A stretch of 64,000 nt of DNA from Anderseniella sp039978075 (lineage in GTDB: Bacteria; Pseudomonadota; Alphaproteobacteria; Rhizobiales; Aestuariivirgaceae): NCBI GenBank assembly GCA_039978075.1, contig JBDWCA010000011.1, positions 620,001 through 684,000 of the forward strand, given 5' to 3'. Shown here one piece after another: positions 1 to 7,638 of this stretch. The position numbers and the translations under genes are program-made. How positions within the stretch are numbered: the stretch's first letter is position 1; every line of letters starts with the position of its first letter. The notes beneath the pieces were generated by a model. The model saw only the letters and a program-made list of their open reading frames with translations, was not told the origin of the DNA and ran no database searches.

Positions 1-28
1 AAGTTTGAAAGAACAGGGAATTACGAAA

Positions 29-775
29 ATGCTTGAAATCAAGAACCTGCACGTGAGCCTCGAGGAAGAGGACAAGCAGATTATCAAGGGTCTGGACCTG
101 ACCATCAATGCAGGCGAGGTGAACGCCATCATGGGCCCGAACGGGTCCGGCAAGTCCACCTTGTCTTACGTACTGGCCGGTCGTCCCGGTTATGTGGTGA
201 CCGAAGGATCAATTACCTACAAGGGCCAGGACCTGCTGGAAATGGAAATCGACGAACGCGCCGCAGCCGGTGTGTTTCTGGCGTTTCAGTACCCCATCGA
301 AATTCCTGGTGTTGCCACCATGCAGTTTCTGAAAGTGGCACTGAATGCACAGCGCAAGGCGCGCGGTGAAGGCGAAATGACCACGCCCGATTTCATGCGG
401 CTGGTACGTGGCAAGGCGGAGCAGCTGAACGTGACCACCGACATGTTAAAGCGCCCGGTCAATGTCGGTTTTTCCGGTGGTGAAAAGAAGCGCGCTGAAA
501 TACTGCAGATGGCCGTGCTTGAGCCGGGCCTGTGTGTTCTGGATGAAACCGATTCCGGACTTGATATCGACGCCCTGCGTGTCGTTGCCGAAGGCGTGAA
601 TGCACTGCGTTCGCCTGAGCGCGCCATGCTGGTCATAACCCACTATCAGCGCCTGCTGGATTACATTGTGCCGGACAAGGTGCACGTCATGTCTGACGGC
701 AAGATTGTGAAGTCAGGCGGCAAGGAACTGGCGCTTGAACTGGAAAAGGATGGTTACGCGGCATTTGCAGCGTAA
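29..775 (+). CDS. sufC: SufC, Fe-S cluster assembly ATPase
   Basis: Cytoplasmic ABC-type ATPase of the SufBCD scaffold that builds Fe-S clusters. Seen: Walker A GPNGSGKS at residues 36-43, Q-loop FQYP near 87, signature FSGGEKKR at 148-155 and Walker B ending CVLDETDSGLD near 169-179. The 248-residue length is normal for SufC. The ATG at 29 is chosen over an upstream TTG at 5 because the family begins at MLEIKNL. sufD follows after 16 bases, so the two are co-transcribed. sufB is expected just upstream, outside the window. Confidence 0.97.
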   Translation: MLEIKNLHVSLEEEDKQIIKGLDLTINAGEVNAIMGPNGSGKSTLSYVLAGRPGYVVTEGSITYKGQDLLEMEIDERAAAGVFLAFQYPIEIPGVATMQFLKVALNAQRKARGEGEMTTPDFMRLVRGKAEQLNVTTDMLKRPVNVGFSGGEKKRAEILQMAVLEPGLCVLDETDSGLDIDALRVVAEGVNALRSPERAMLVITHYQRLLDYIVPDKVHVMSDGKIVKSGGKELALELEKDGYAAFAA

Positions 776-791
776 GGCGGGAAATGAAGTC

Positions 792-2087
792 ATGACAGTT
801 ACCTTGATGAAAACACCAGCGGAAACCGCCTATACGGACGCCTTCAATCCGCAAGGGGCACTGGCGGATGTGCGCAAGTCAGCTTTTGCACAGTTTGCCA
901 AAACAGGCCTGCCACACCGGCGTATGGAGGACTGGAAGTGGACTGATCTGCGCCAGTTGATGTCCAGCCCGTTGCCACCGGCTTCCGGTACGAAGGCATC
1001 TGCAGACACTATAGATGCGCTGATTTCCGCTTCGCCCTTCGGCGACGTGGCGCGCGCGCGACTGGTGTTTGTGGACGGGGCTTATGATGCGGACCGCTCA
1101 TCCTTGCCGGCAACCGGTGACGTCGAATTCGTCAGCATTGGATCGGATGATTTGCCGGGCTGGATGTCGGACAAGCTCGTTGCAGGAGCAACCGACCCGA
1201 TTGCCGCCCTCAACCTCTCTTACATGAGCGATGGTGCCGGCCTCAGGGTCAAGGCAGGTTCCACCATGGACGCGCCCATTGAATTGTTGTTCGTAACCAC
1301 GGCTGAACAGGAAGCCACCTACACGACCCGTAATGTGGTTGTTGTGGAAGAGGGCGCGTCTGCAACCCTGATTGAAACCCATATCGGTGGAGCCGGCGCA
1401 TATGTGCACAATGCGGTGACGCAACTGCATATTGGCGACAAGGCCCGGCTTGACCGGGTGAAGGTGCAGGAGGAAGGTCTTGAAGCAATTCACCTTTCCA
1501 ACACCGAAGTTCATCTGGCTGAAAGTGCTCATCTCAAGGACTTTACCCTGACCATTGGTGGACGTGCCACCCGTCAGCAAGGCTTCATTACCTTTGCAGG
1601 CGAACATACCGAAAGCCATGTATCCGGTGCGTTCCTGCTCACCGGCAAGCAGCATAACGACACCAGGTTGGTTATCGACCATGCGGTGCCGAACTGCCTG
1701 TCACGCGAACTGTTCAAGTGCGTGATGGACCAGGCGGCCCGCGGTGTGTTCCAGGGCAAGGCAATCGTTCGCCGCGATGCCCAGAAGACTGACGGAAACC
1801 AGTCCTCCCATGCACTGCTGTTGTCGGATGACGCCGAGTTCGACGCCAAGCCGGAACTGGAAATCTACGCCGATGACGTCGTCTGCGGCCATGGCGCAAC
1901 ATCCGGCGATCTGGATGAAAACCAGATGTTCTATCTGCGTGCACGCGGTATTTCCGAAACGGAAGCCAAGTCCATGCTGATTGGCGCCTTCGCAGCCGAA
2001 GCCTTCGACGATGTCGAAAGTGACGCAATTCGCGAAGTGTTGGGCGGGCTTGCCGAAGGCTGGCTGGCAAGGCGAAAGGCCGGTTGA
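792..2087 (+). CDS. sufD: SufD, Fe-S cluster assembly scaffold subunit
   Basis: Partner of SufB and SufC in the SufBC2D scaffold. The 431-residue protein has the SufB/SufD beta-helix core, with recognisable stretches RQQGFITFAG, SRELFKCVMD and a C-terminal CGHGATSGDLDENQMFYLRARGI region that is typical of the family. The start at 792 (MTVTLMKTP) is preferred; the open frame runs further 5' only into sufC. It sits between sufC and a small VOC-fold gene 10 bases downstream, in operon spacing. Confidence 0.95.
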   Translation: MTVTLMKTPAETAYTDAFNPQGALADVRKSAFAQFAKTGLPHRRMEDWKWTDLRQLMSSPLPPASGTKASADTIDALISASPFGDVARARLVFVDGAYDADRSSLPATGDVEFVSIGSDDLPGWMSDKLVAGATDPIAALNLSYMSDGAGLRVKAGSTMDAPIELLFVTTAEQEATYTTRNVVVVEEGASATLIETHIGGAGAYVHNAVTQLHIGDKARLDRVKVQEEGLEAIHLSNTEVHLAESAHLKDFTLTIGGRATRQQGFITFAGEHTESHVSGAFLLTGKQHNDTRLVIDHAVPNCLSRELFKCVMDQAARGVFQGKAIVRRDAQKTDGNQSSHALLLSDDAEFDAKPELEIYADDVVCGHGATSGDLDENQMFYLRARGISETEAKSMLIGAFAAEAFDDVESDAIREVLGGLAEGWLARRKAG

Positions 2088-2097
2088 GGCAAGTGTC

Positions 2098-2481
2098 ATG
2101 ACCCGTATCACCCTCGACCATTGTGTCATTCACGTCTCCGACTGGGACAAGGCGCGGGCGTTTTATGTCGATGTCATGGGAGCCGAGGCCATTGAATTCG
2201 GCAACGGCTACCAGTTTCGCTGGGGCGAGCAGCAATTGAACATTCACGGGCCTGACCAGCTTGGAACGCCGGTTGCCAAGCTGCCGGTGATGCCCGGAAA
2301 CAGTGACCTGTGTTTCCGCTGGCACGGCCCGATTTCAGGCGCCATCGAGCATTTGCAGGCGCACAGCATAACGATTGAAGAAGGCCCATGTGAGCGCCAT
2401 GGCGCAATGGGTGCAGGTACCAGTGTTTATTTCCGCGATCCCGATGGGTCGCTGATGGAGTTCATGTCCTATGACCAGTGA
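2098..2481 (+). CDS. VOC-fold (glyoxalase/dioxygenase-like) protein
   Basis: Protein of 127 residues with the vicinal-oxygen-chelate layout: LDHCVIHVSDWDKARAFYVDVMG at the start (shortened here to its key parts LDHCVIHV and RAFY), a central QLNIHGP strand and a C-terminal RDPDGSLMEF strand. His8, the His of NIHG and the Glu of MEF are the likely metal ligands. VOC proteins include glyoxalase I, fosfomycin-resistance enzymes and dioxygenases; the substrate cannot be read from sequence. It lies 10 bases after sufD and its stop overlaps the next start by 11 bases, so it travels with the suf operon, but no link to Fe-S assembly is shown. Confidence 0.85.
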   Translation: MTRITLDHCVIHVSDWDKARAFYVDVMGAEAIEFGNGYQFRWGEQQLNIHGPDQLGTPVAKLPVMPGNSDLCFRWHGPISGAIEHLQAHSITIEEGPCERHGAMGAGTSVYFRDPDGSLMEFMSYDQ

Positions 2482-3109
2482 GGCTATGGGACATTCCGGC
2501 ATTGTTAAGCTTGGGTGGCTTTCGCTATCCAACCCGACGATTTACGCTCGGGCAGGCAAACAGGCTAACTTGTCTGTTTTCGTTCTGTTTGCGGCGTCGC
2601 TGGTCCTGTTCATCGTTGCTGATCTGCTTGGCCCTCTGCTCCTCAGCCCGGTAGCCGGAGAATTCATCAATCCGTTACAGTGGACTGCCATGTTTTCCAG
2701 CGTGCTGCTGTGGAGTATTATCGCTGCGTTTTTGTTTGCAGTGGCCTGGGTATCCCGTAAAGCGCACATGTGGTTCATAGAAGACATGCGGGAAATAGGA
2801 CTTAGCCTGTTTGCACTTGGCGTGCTGTTCCTGATCCTGAAACCGCTGGTCTACGTACTGGGCCTGTACGCTTACACTAATTGTGCCAGCAGCGAGTATT
2901 TTCAAACGCATGTTGCCGATAAACGCATGTGTTGGGATCGGGTGGGAGACATCTACCTGTTTCTGCCGCTCGCGATGATTGCGTTGTCAACAAGGTTGTT
3001 TCGCGGCATCGCCCCGGAACCGGGAGTAATGTTGGCCTTTCTAACTGCCGTGGCCCTGGTGCTTACTTTTTCATTTGGTCCGTCAATAATTTCATCAGTG
3101 TTGAGTTGA
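2471..3109 (+). CDS. Hypothetical five-helix membrane protein in the suf operon
   Basis: I do not recognise a family. The 212 residues contain about five hydrophobic segments (roughly 30-55, 68-93, 106-134, 158-177 and 184-203), so it should be an inner-membrane protein. A short loop between helices 3 and 4 has two cysteines (NCASSE and RMCWD), which could form a periplasmic disulfide. The start at 2471 overlaps the VOC gene by 11 bases and sufS follows 17 bases after its stop, so it is part of the operon. ATG 2486 is an alternative start. Confidence 0.75.
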   Translation: MTSEAMGHSGIVKLGWLSLSNPTIYARAGKQANLSVFVLFAASLVLFIVADLLGPLLLSPVAGEFINPLQWTAMFSSVLLWSIIAAFLFAVAWVSRKAHMWFIEDMREIGLSLFALGVLFLILKPLVYVLGLYAYTNCASSEYFQTHVADKRMCWDRVGDIYLFLPLAMIALSTRLFRGIAPEPGVMLAFLTAVALVLTFSFGPSIISSVLS

Positions 3110-3126
3110 TGGAGAAGGAATTGAAC

Positions 3127-4362
3127 ATGCTTGATAAAGCCAGGTATGACGTTGAAAAGATCAGGGCGGATTTTCCGATCCTGGCAAAACCGGTCTATGG
3201 CGACAAGCCGCTGACCTACCTCGACAATGGTGCATCGGCTCAGAAGCCGCAGGTGGTACTGGACCGGATTCAGCAGGCATACTCGGAAGAATACGCCAAT
3301 GTGCATCGTGGTCTTCATTATCTGTCGAACACGGCAACTCAGGCTTTCGAGGATGCCCGCGAAAGTGCACGCCGGTTTCTCAATGCACCGTCAACCGATC
3401 AGGTGATTTTCACCCGCAATGCAACCGATGCCATCAATCTGGTCGCCCAGAGTTTTGGCGGCATGGTCATAGGCGAGGGCGATGACATCGTCATTTCCAT
3501 ACTGGAACATCACTCCAACATTGTTCCGTGGCATTTCCACCGTGAACACAAAGGCGCAAATATCCGCTGGGTACCGGTTGATGACGAAGGCACATTGCAT
3601 GTGGAAGACTTCGTCAAGACCCTGACACCGCGCACCAAGATGGTGGCGATTACCCACATGTCCAATGCATTCGGCACGGTGGTGCCGATCAAGGAAATCA
3701 TAAAGATTGCCCATGATCGCGGCATTCCGGTTCTGGTCGACGGGTCGCAGAGCGCGGTCCACATGCCGGTGGATGTACTCGACCTTGATGCTGACTTCTA
3801 TGTTTTCACCGGCCACAAGACCTACGGTCCGTCCGGCATTGGTGTCCTGTACGGCAAGAAGGAACTTCTGGCGAAAATGCCGCCATACCAGGGTGGGGGC
3901 GAGATGATCATAGAGGTGACCGAGGACGCTGTGACCTACAATGATCCACCGCACCGGTTTGAAGCGGGTACACCGGCCATCGTCCAGGCTATTGGACTGG
4001 GGGCTGCACTTGACTATATGGATAGTGTGGGTCGTGAGGCGATTGCGGCGCACGAGGCATCGTTGCTTGAGTACGCGAACGAGCGTTTGTCGCATATCAA
4101 CTCGCTGAAAATCTTCGGAACCTCGCCGACCAAGGGTGCGATCATCTCTTTTGCCATGGAAGGCGCGCATGCACATGACATATCAACCGTGATCGACCGC
4201 CACGGTGTTGCAGTTCGTGCAGGTACCCATTGCGCCATGCCGCTGCTGCAGAAATTTGGCGTGACAGCAACCTGCCGGGCGTCGTTCGGCATGTACAACA
4301 ACACCGCAGATATTGATCGACTGGCAACAGCGCTTACATCTGCACAGAAGATGTTTATGTGA
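3127..4362 (+). CDS. sufS: SufS, group II cysteine desulfurase
   Basis: PLP enzyme that removes sulfur from L-cysteine as a persulfide for the SUF scaffold. Seen: PLP lysine K231 in FTGHKTYGPSG, the catalytic cysteine C369 in RAGTHCAMPLL (the short-loop SufS type, not the IscS type), and the N-terminal DFPIL motif. Length 411 residues is normal. The start at 3127 is set by the GGAGAAGGA ribosome site about 7 bases upstream; an in-frame ATG at 3109 overlaps the previous stop by one base and is a possible alternative. Confidence 0.96.
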   Translation: MLDKARYDVEKIRADFPILAKPVYGDKPLTYLDNGASAQKPQVVLDRIQQAYSEEYANVHRGLHYLSNTATQAFEDARESARRFLNAPSTDQVIFTRNATDAINLVAQSFGGMVIGEGDDIVISILEHHSNIVPWHFHREHKGANIRWVPVDDEGTLHVEDFVKTLTPRTKMVAITHMSNAFGTVVPIKEIIKIAHDRGIPVLVDGSQSAVHMPVDVLDLDADFYVFTGHKTYGPSGIGVLYGKKELLAKMPPYQGGGEMIIEVTEDAVTYNDPPHRFEAGTPAIVQAIGLGAALDYMDSVGREAIAAHEASLLEYANERLSHINSLKIFGTSPTKGAIISFAMEGAHAHDISTVIDRHGVAVRAGTHCAMPLLQKFGVTATCRASFGMYNNTADIDRLATALTSAQKMFM

Positions 4363-4376
4363 TAGGATTCAACACC

Positions 4377-4784
4377 ATGACAGATGACAACACATCCTGC
4401 GCACCTTCACCCGTTCCCGACGCGGTGGAATCAGAGCATCAGAACCCATCGGTAATGTCAGCCATACCGAAGGAAGAACTCGCCCGTCTGACCGATGACA
4501 TGATTGCGGCGATCAAGACCGTTTATGACCCGGAGATTCCGGTCGATATTTTTGAGCTTGGGCTGATCTACAAGATCGATGTGGAGGATGACCGCTCGGT
4601 GAAGGTTGATATGACGCTGACTGCACCCGGGTGCCCCGTGGCCGGTGACATGCCCGGCTGGGTCGCGGATGCGGTTCGCACGGTTGAAGGTGTCATGGAT
4701 GTCGATGTGCAACTGGTGTTTGAGCCGCCGTGGGATCCGTCGCGTATGTCGGATGAAGCGCGTGTCGCGCTGAACATGTGGTGA
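4377..4784 (+). CDS. sufT: SufT, MIP18/DUF59-family Fe-S maturation factor
   Basis: Small 135-residue protein with the DUF59 core: TVYDPEIPVDIFELGLIY, MTLTAPGCPVAGDMPGW and a C-terminal VFEPPWDPSRMSDEAR. This family helps mature Fe-S proteins and is a regular member of suf operons. The conserved cysteine in APGCP is present. The N-terminal 40 residues are a low-complexity acidic leader. ATG 4377 has an AGGA site at a good distance; GTG 4359, which overlaps the sufS stop, is the alternative. Confidence 0.93.
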   Translation: MTDDNTSCAPSPVPDAVESEHQNPSVMSAIPKEELARLTDDMIAAIKTVYDPEIPVDIFELGLIYKIDVEDDRSVKVDMTLTAPGCPVAGDMPGWVADAVRTVEGVMDVDVQLVFEPPWDPSRMSDEARVALNMW

Positions 4785-4791
4785 GGTCAAG

Positions 4792-5196
4792 ATGACTGCT
4801 ATCGAAGTAAATACATCAAACAACCGCACCATGCCGTCTGTCCTGACGCTGACAGATGCAGCTGTGGAGCGGATCAGGCATCTGATGGCCCGGTCTGAAA
4901 AAGATACAGGCGGGCTGCGCATCGGCGTCAAGAACGGCGGCTGTGCCGGCATGGAATATACCATGGACTTCGTTGATGAACCCGACAAGTTTGACGAAGT
5001 CATAGAGGACAGGGGAGCCCGTGTCCTGATCGAGGCGAAAGCAATTCTGTTCCTGTTCGGGACCACAATGGATTACGAAGTCAGCAAGCTTCGGGCAGGC
5101 TTTGTGTTCAACAACCCGAACCAGACCAGCGCCTGCGGCTGTGGCGAATCAATTGAACTCACCCCCGTATCCGCTGACGTTTTGCAGCGCGGCTAA
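4792..5196 (+). CDS. sufA: SufA, A-type Fe-S carrier
   Basis: A-type carrier that takes clusters from the scaffold to target proteins. The three ligand cysteines are all present: C51 in NGGCAGMEY and C115/C117 in SACGCGES. The 134-residue length includes an N-terminal extension of about 20 residues. It starts 7 bases after sufT and closes the operon. Its stop lies only 11 bases from the stop of the convergent helicase gene, with no clear terminator between them. Confidence 0.95.
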   Translation: MTAIEVNTSNNRTMPSVLTLTDAAVERIRHLMARSEKDTGGLRIGVKNGGCAGMEYTMDFVDEPDKFDEVIEDRGARVLIEAKAILFLFGTTMDYEVSKLRAGFVFNNPNQTSACGCGESIELTPVSADVLQRG

Positions 5197-5207
5197 ATCC
5201 GGATGCT

Positions 5208-6659
5208 TTAAACTACCGGGCGTGCCAGGAATGCCGGCATGTTTTCTTCGGTGAATGAGGACGGTGTATCATCGTGATCATTGTCGCGGCCTTTGCCGCC
5301 CCGTCCGCGTCCTCTGCCACCGCGCTCACGTTGCGGTTTTTCCTCCGGGTGACGTTTCTCCGGCTTGGCTTCAACGCTGGGCTGTTCCTGTTTTTCAGCC
5401 ACTTCGACCTTTTCTTCAACCTTTTTCGGTTTCGATTTCTTCGCAGGAGCCTTCGACTTCGGTCCGGCTGCTTTGCTGCCACGGCGACGCCTGCCTTTTG
5501 AAGCGATAGATTCTGCTATTTCTTCTTCAGTGGGGGCTTCGCCGTCCCAGTCGATCGGCTTCTTGATCAGGTCTTCAATATCCTTGATTGCCCGGAACTC
5601 TTCCCACTTCACCAGCGTAAAGGCATTTCCCAACCGGCCGGCACGGCCGGTGCGGCCGATGCGATGCACGTAGTCTTCCGAATGGGTTGGGACATCATAA
5701 TTGTAGACATGACTCACATCCGGAATATCGAGGCCGCGGGCGGCCACGTCGGAGGCAATCAGATAGGTGATGTCGTTATTGCGGAACGCATCCAGTGTCT
5801 TCAGGCGCGCACGCTGGTCCATGTCGCCATGCAGGGCACCACACGAAAACCCGTGCTTCTGCAGGGATTTTTCCAGAAGTGCGACTGTTGTCTTGCGATT
5901 GGCAAAGATGATGCCGTTTTTGATATCGTCTGCATGCCCGCGCATCAGGTCGCGCAGCGTATCGCGTTTTGATGTGTCGTCGGAAGGTGCATAAACCGCC
6001 CGTTGGGTAATGGACTCAGCCGTCGATGAAAGCGCCTGCGCCTTGATTTCAACCGGGTTATGCAGGAACTGGTTGGTGAGGCGCTGGATTTCAGGCGGCA
6101 TGGTGGCCGAGAAAAACAGTGTTTGCCGGGTGATCGGCAACAGCTTGGCGACGCGCTCGATATCGGGAATAAAGCCCATGTCGAGCATGCGGTCTGCTTC
6201 GTCAACAACGAAGATCTCGATATGGGTGAGCATCAGCTTGCCGCGCTCCACATGATCGAGCAGACGTCCCGGTGTTGCGATCACAACATCTGCACCACGG
6301 TCGATCTTGCGGTTCTGCTCTTCGAACGAGACGCCGCCCATGAGCAGCGCTATGTTCAGCTTGTGGTTTTTGCCGAGCAGCTCAAATGCCTCATGGACCT
6401 GGGCGGCCAGCTCTCTGGTTGGTTCCAGAATGAGGGTGCGCGGCATGCGTGCCCGGGCACGGCCTTTTTCAAGAATGTTGAGCATTGGCAGCGTAAAGGC
6501 CGCCGTCTTGCCAGATCCCGTCTGGGCAAGACCCAGGACATCCTTGCGCTCAAGCGCGGGCGGAATGGCTTCTGCCTGAATTTTTGTAGGTTCGGAAAAA
6601 CCGGCGTCCGTTACGGCGCCGAGGACCTTTTCGCTAAGGCCGAGTGTATCGAATGACAT
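5208..6659 (-). CDS. rhlE: DEAD-box ATP-dependent RNA helicase, RhlE type
   Basis: Cytoplasmic RNA helicase for ribosome assembly or RNA decay. Motifs in order: GFSEPTKIQ Q-motif, AQTGSGKT (Walker A), PTRELA, TPGRLLDH, DEADRMLDMGF, SAT, and HRIGRTGRAG in the second RecA domain. After residue about 375 the protein turns into a long Lys/Arg/Glu-rich tail ending in an RGGRGRGRGGKG-like patch, typical of alphaproteobacterial RhlE and likely an RNA-binding tail. It is convergent with sufA and has about 226 untranslated bases before the next gene on its upstream side, enough for a 5' leader. Confidence 0.93.
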   Translation of the reverse strand: MSFDTLGLSEKVLGAVTDAGFSEPTKIQAEAIPPALERKDVLGLAQTGSGKTAAFTLPMLNILEKGRARARMPRTLILEPTRELAAQVHEAFELLGKNHKLNIALLMGGVSFEEQNRKIDRGADVVIATPGRLLDHVERGKLMLTHIEIFVVDEADRMLDMGFIPDIERVAKLLPITRQTLFFSATMPPEIQRLTNQFLHNPVEIKAQALSSTAESITQRAVYAPSDDTSKRDTLRDLMRGHADDIKNGIIFANRKTTVALLEKSLQKHGFSCGALHGDMDQRARLKTLDAFRNNDITYLIASDVAARGLDIPDVSHVYNYDVPTHSEDYVHRIGRTGRAGRLGNAFTLVKWEEFRAIKDIEDLIKKPIDWDGEAPTEEEIAESIASKGRRRRGSKAAGPKSKAPAKKSKPKKVEEKVEVAEKQEQPSVEAKPEKRHPEEKPQRERGGRGRGRGGKGRDNDHDDTPSSFTEENMPAFLARPVV

Positions 6660-6885
6660 TAAGGTATTTAGACCGTTCTATAAGCGCTGCACGGGTTGGC
6701 GGAAAGTTTTCGCCGCACCCCGATGGAGCTGGTTGATGTGCCGGGACCAGACCGGATGTCTGTGTCCTCTTTTACGGCACCTCACGCATGGCGCCGAAAC
6801 ATATAGGCGTTGTATGGGGATTCGCGGCCCAAAAGTCAATTTATGTGCCTTGCGTCATTTTGAACAGGATTAACGGGCCGTGACC

Positions 6886-7638
6886 CTAATCGGCTCTCAA
6901 CAGCGCATCGGCAGCCCGCTTCCAGGGCGTGAAGGCATCGGCCTCGTGTAAAACCTCAAGCCCCTTCAGGGTGAACGAGCGCGGGGTGGCCAGTTCGGAC
7001 ACCAGTTGCGAGGTCGGCGTTGTCGGGCGTTCGCGCACTGTAGTGGCAGCCGCGCGCGTCATCTGGGCGGTGAGCAGTCGGGCAATCTCCGGGTCAACAC
7101 CTTGCGCCGAAACCCAGTCCGACATTTCCGATATCAACTCCTGCACCCAGCCATAGTAGCACGCAATTGTTGCAGCCGGTGCAAAGCTGTCTTCTGTTTT
7201 CAGGGCAAGCACCGGACCACACGATTCCAGGAGCGTTCGGCATAAGGGGTTTTCCGGAAACATCAGGGTTGGGCTTTCGCTGAACTGGGCGGCAACAACC
7301 GGCATGGCCATGACCAGGTGTGCAGGCGCCACGGCCGGTGCAAGTTCTGATGACGGAAGGCCGGCACACAGGCTCAGAACCGTCTGGCCGTCGGAAAATG
7401 TGAGCGCTTCGCATATCTCGGCGGCGTCAAACGGGCGTACTGCAACAATGACAAGGTCCGAGCGATCGACGATCGACTGGTTGTCCGACAATACCTCAAC
7501 ACCAAATTCTACTGCGAGTTGGGCGGAAATTTCGCGACCGCGTTCTGAAACCAGGAAGCGCGAACCGGTTTTGGTCATTGCCGGCATCATATGCTTGATG
7601 AGATGGCCGGCGCCGATAATACCTATTGTTGTCGTCAT
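6886..7638 (-). CDS. ProC-like (pyrroline-5-carboxylate reductase family) protein
   Basis: NAD(P)-binding protein of 250 residues resembling P5C reductase: N-terminal Rossmann motif GIIGAGHLIKHM, a middle PV(V)AAQ segment, and a C-terminal ProC dimerisation-like helix bundle (LTAQMTRAAATTV). The family reduces a cyclic imine to proline or a similar amino acid. Its start overlaps the stop of the upstream cobalamin-domain gene by 4 bases, so the two are translationally coupled. That partnership suggests a role different from housekeeping proline synthesis, perhaps reducing a related imine; this is inference. Confidence 0.8.
   Translation of the reverse strand: MTTTIGIIGAGHLIKHMMPAMTKTGSRFLVSERGREISAQLAVEFGVEVLSDNQSIVDRSDLVIVAVRPFDAAEICEALTFSDGQTVLSLCAGLPSSELAPAVAPAHLVMAMPVVAAQFSESPTLMFPENPLCRTLLESCGPVLALKTEDSFAPAATIACYYGWVQELISEMSDWVSAQGVDPEIARLLTAQMTRAAATTVRERPTTPTSQLVSELATPRSFTLKGLEVLHEADAFTPWKRAADALLRAD

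Noticed and set aside
5197..5221. Terminator between sufA and the rhlE-type gene
   Set aside because: Only a short CCGG-flanked sequence without a stable stem or T tract is present.
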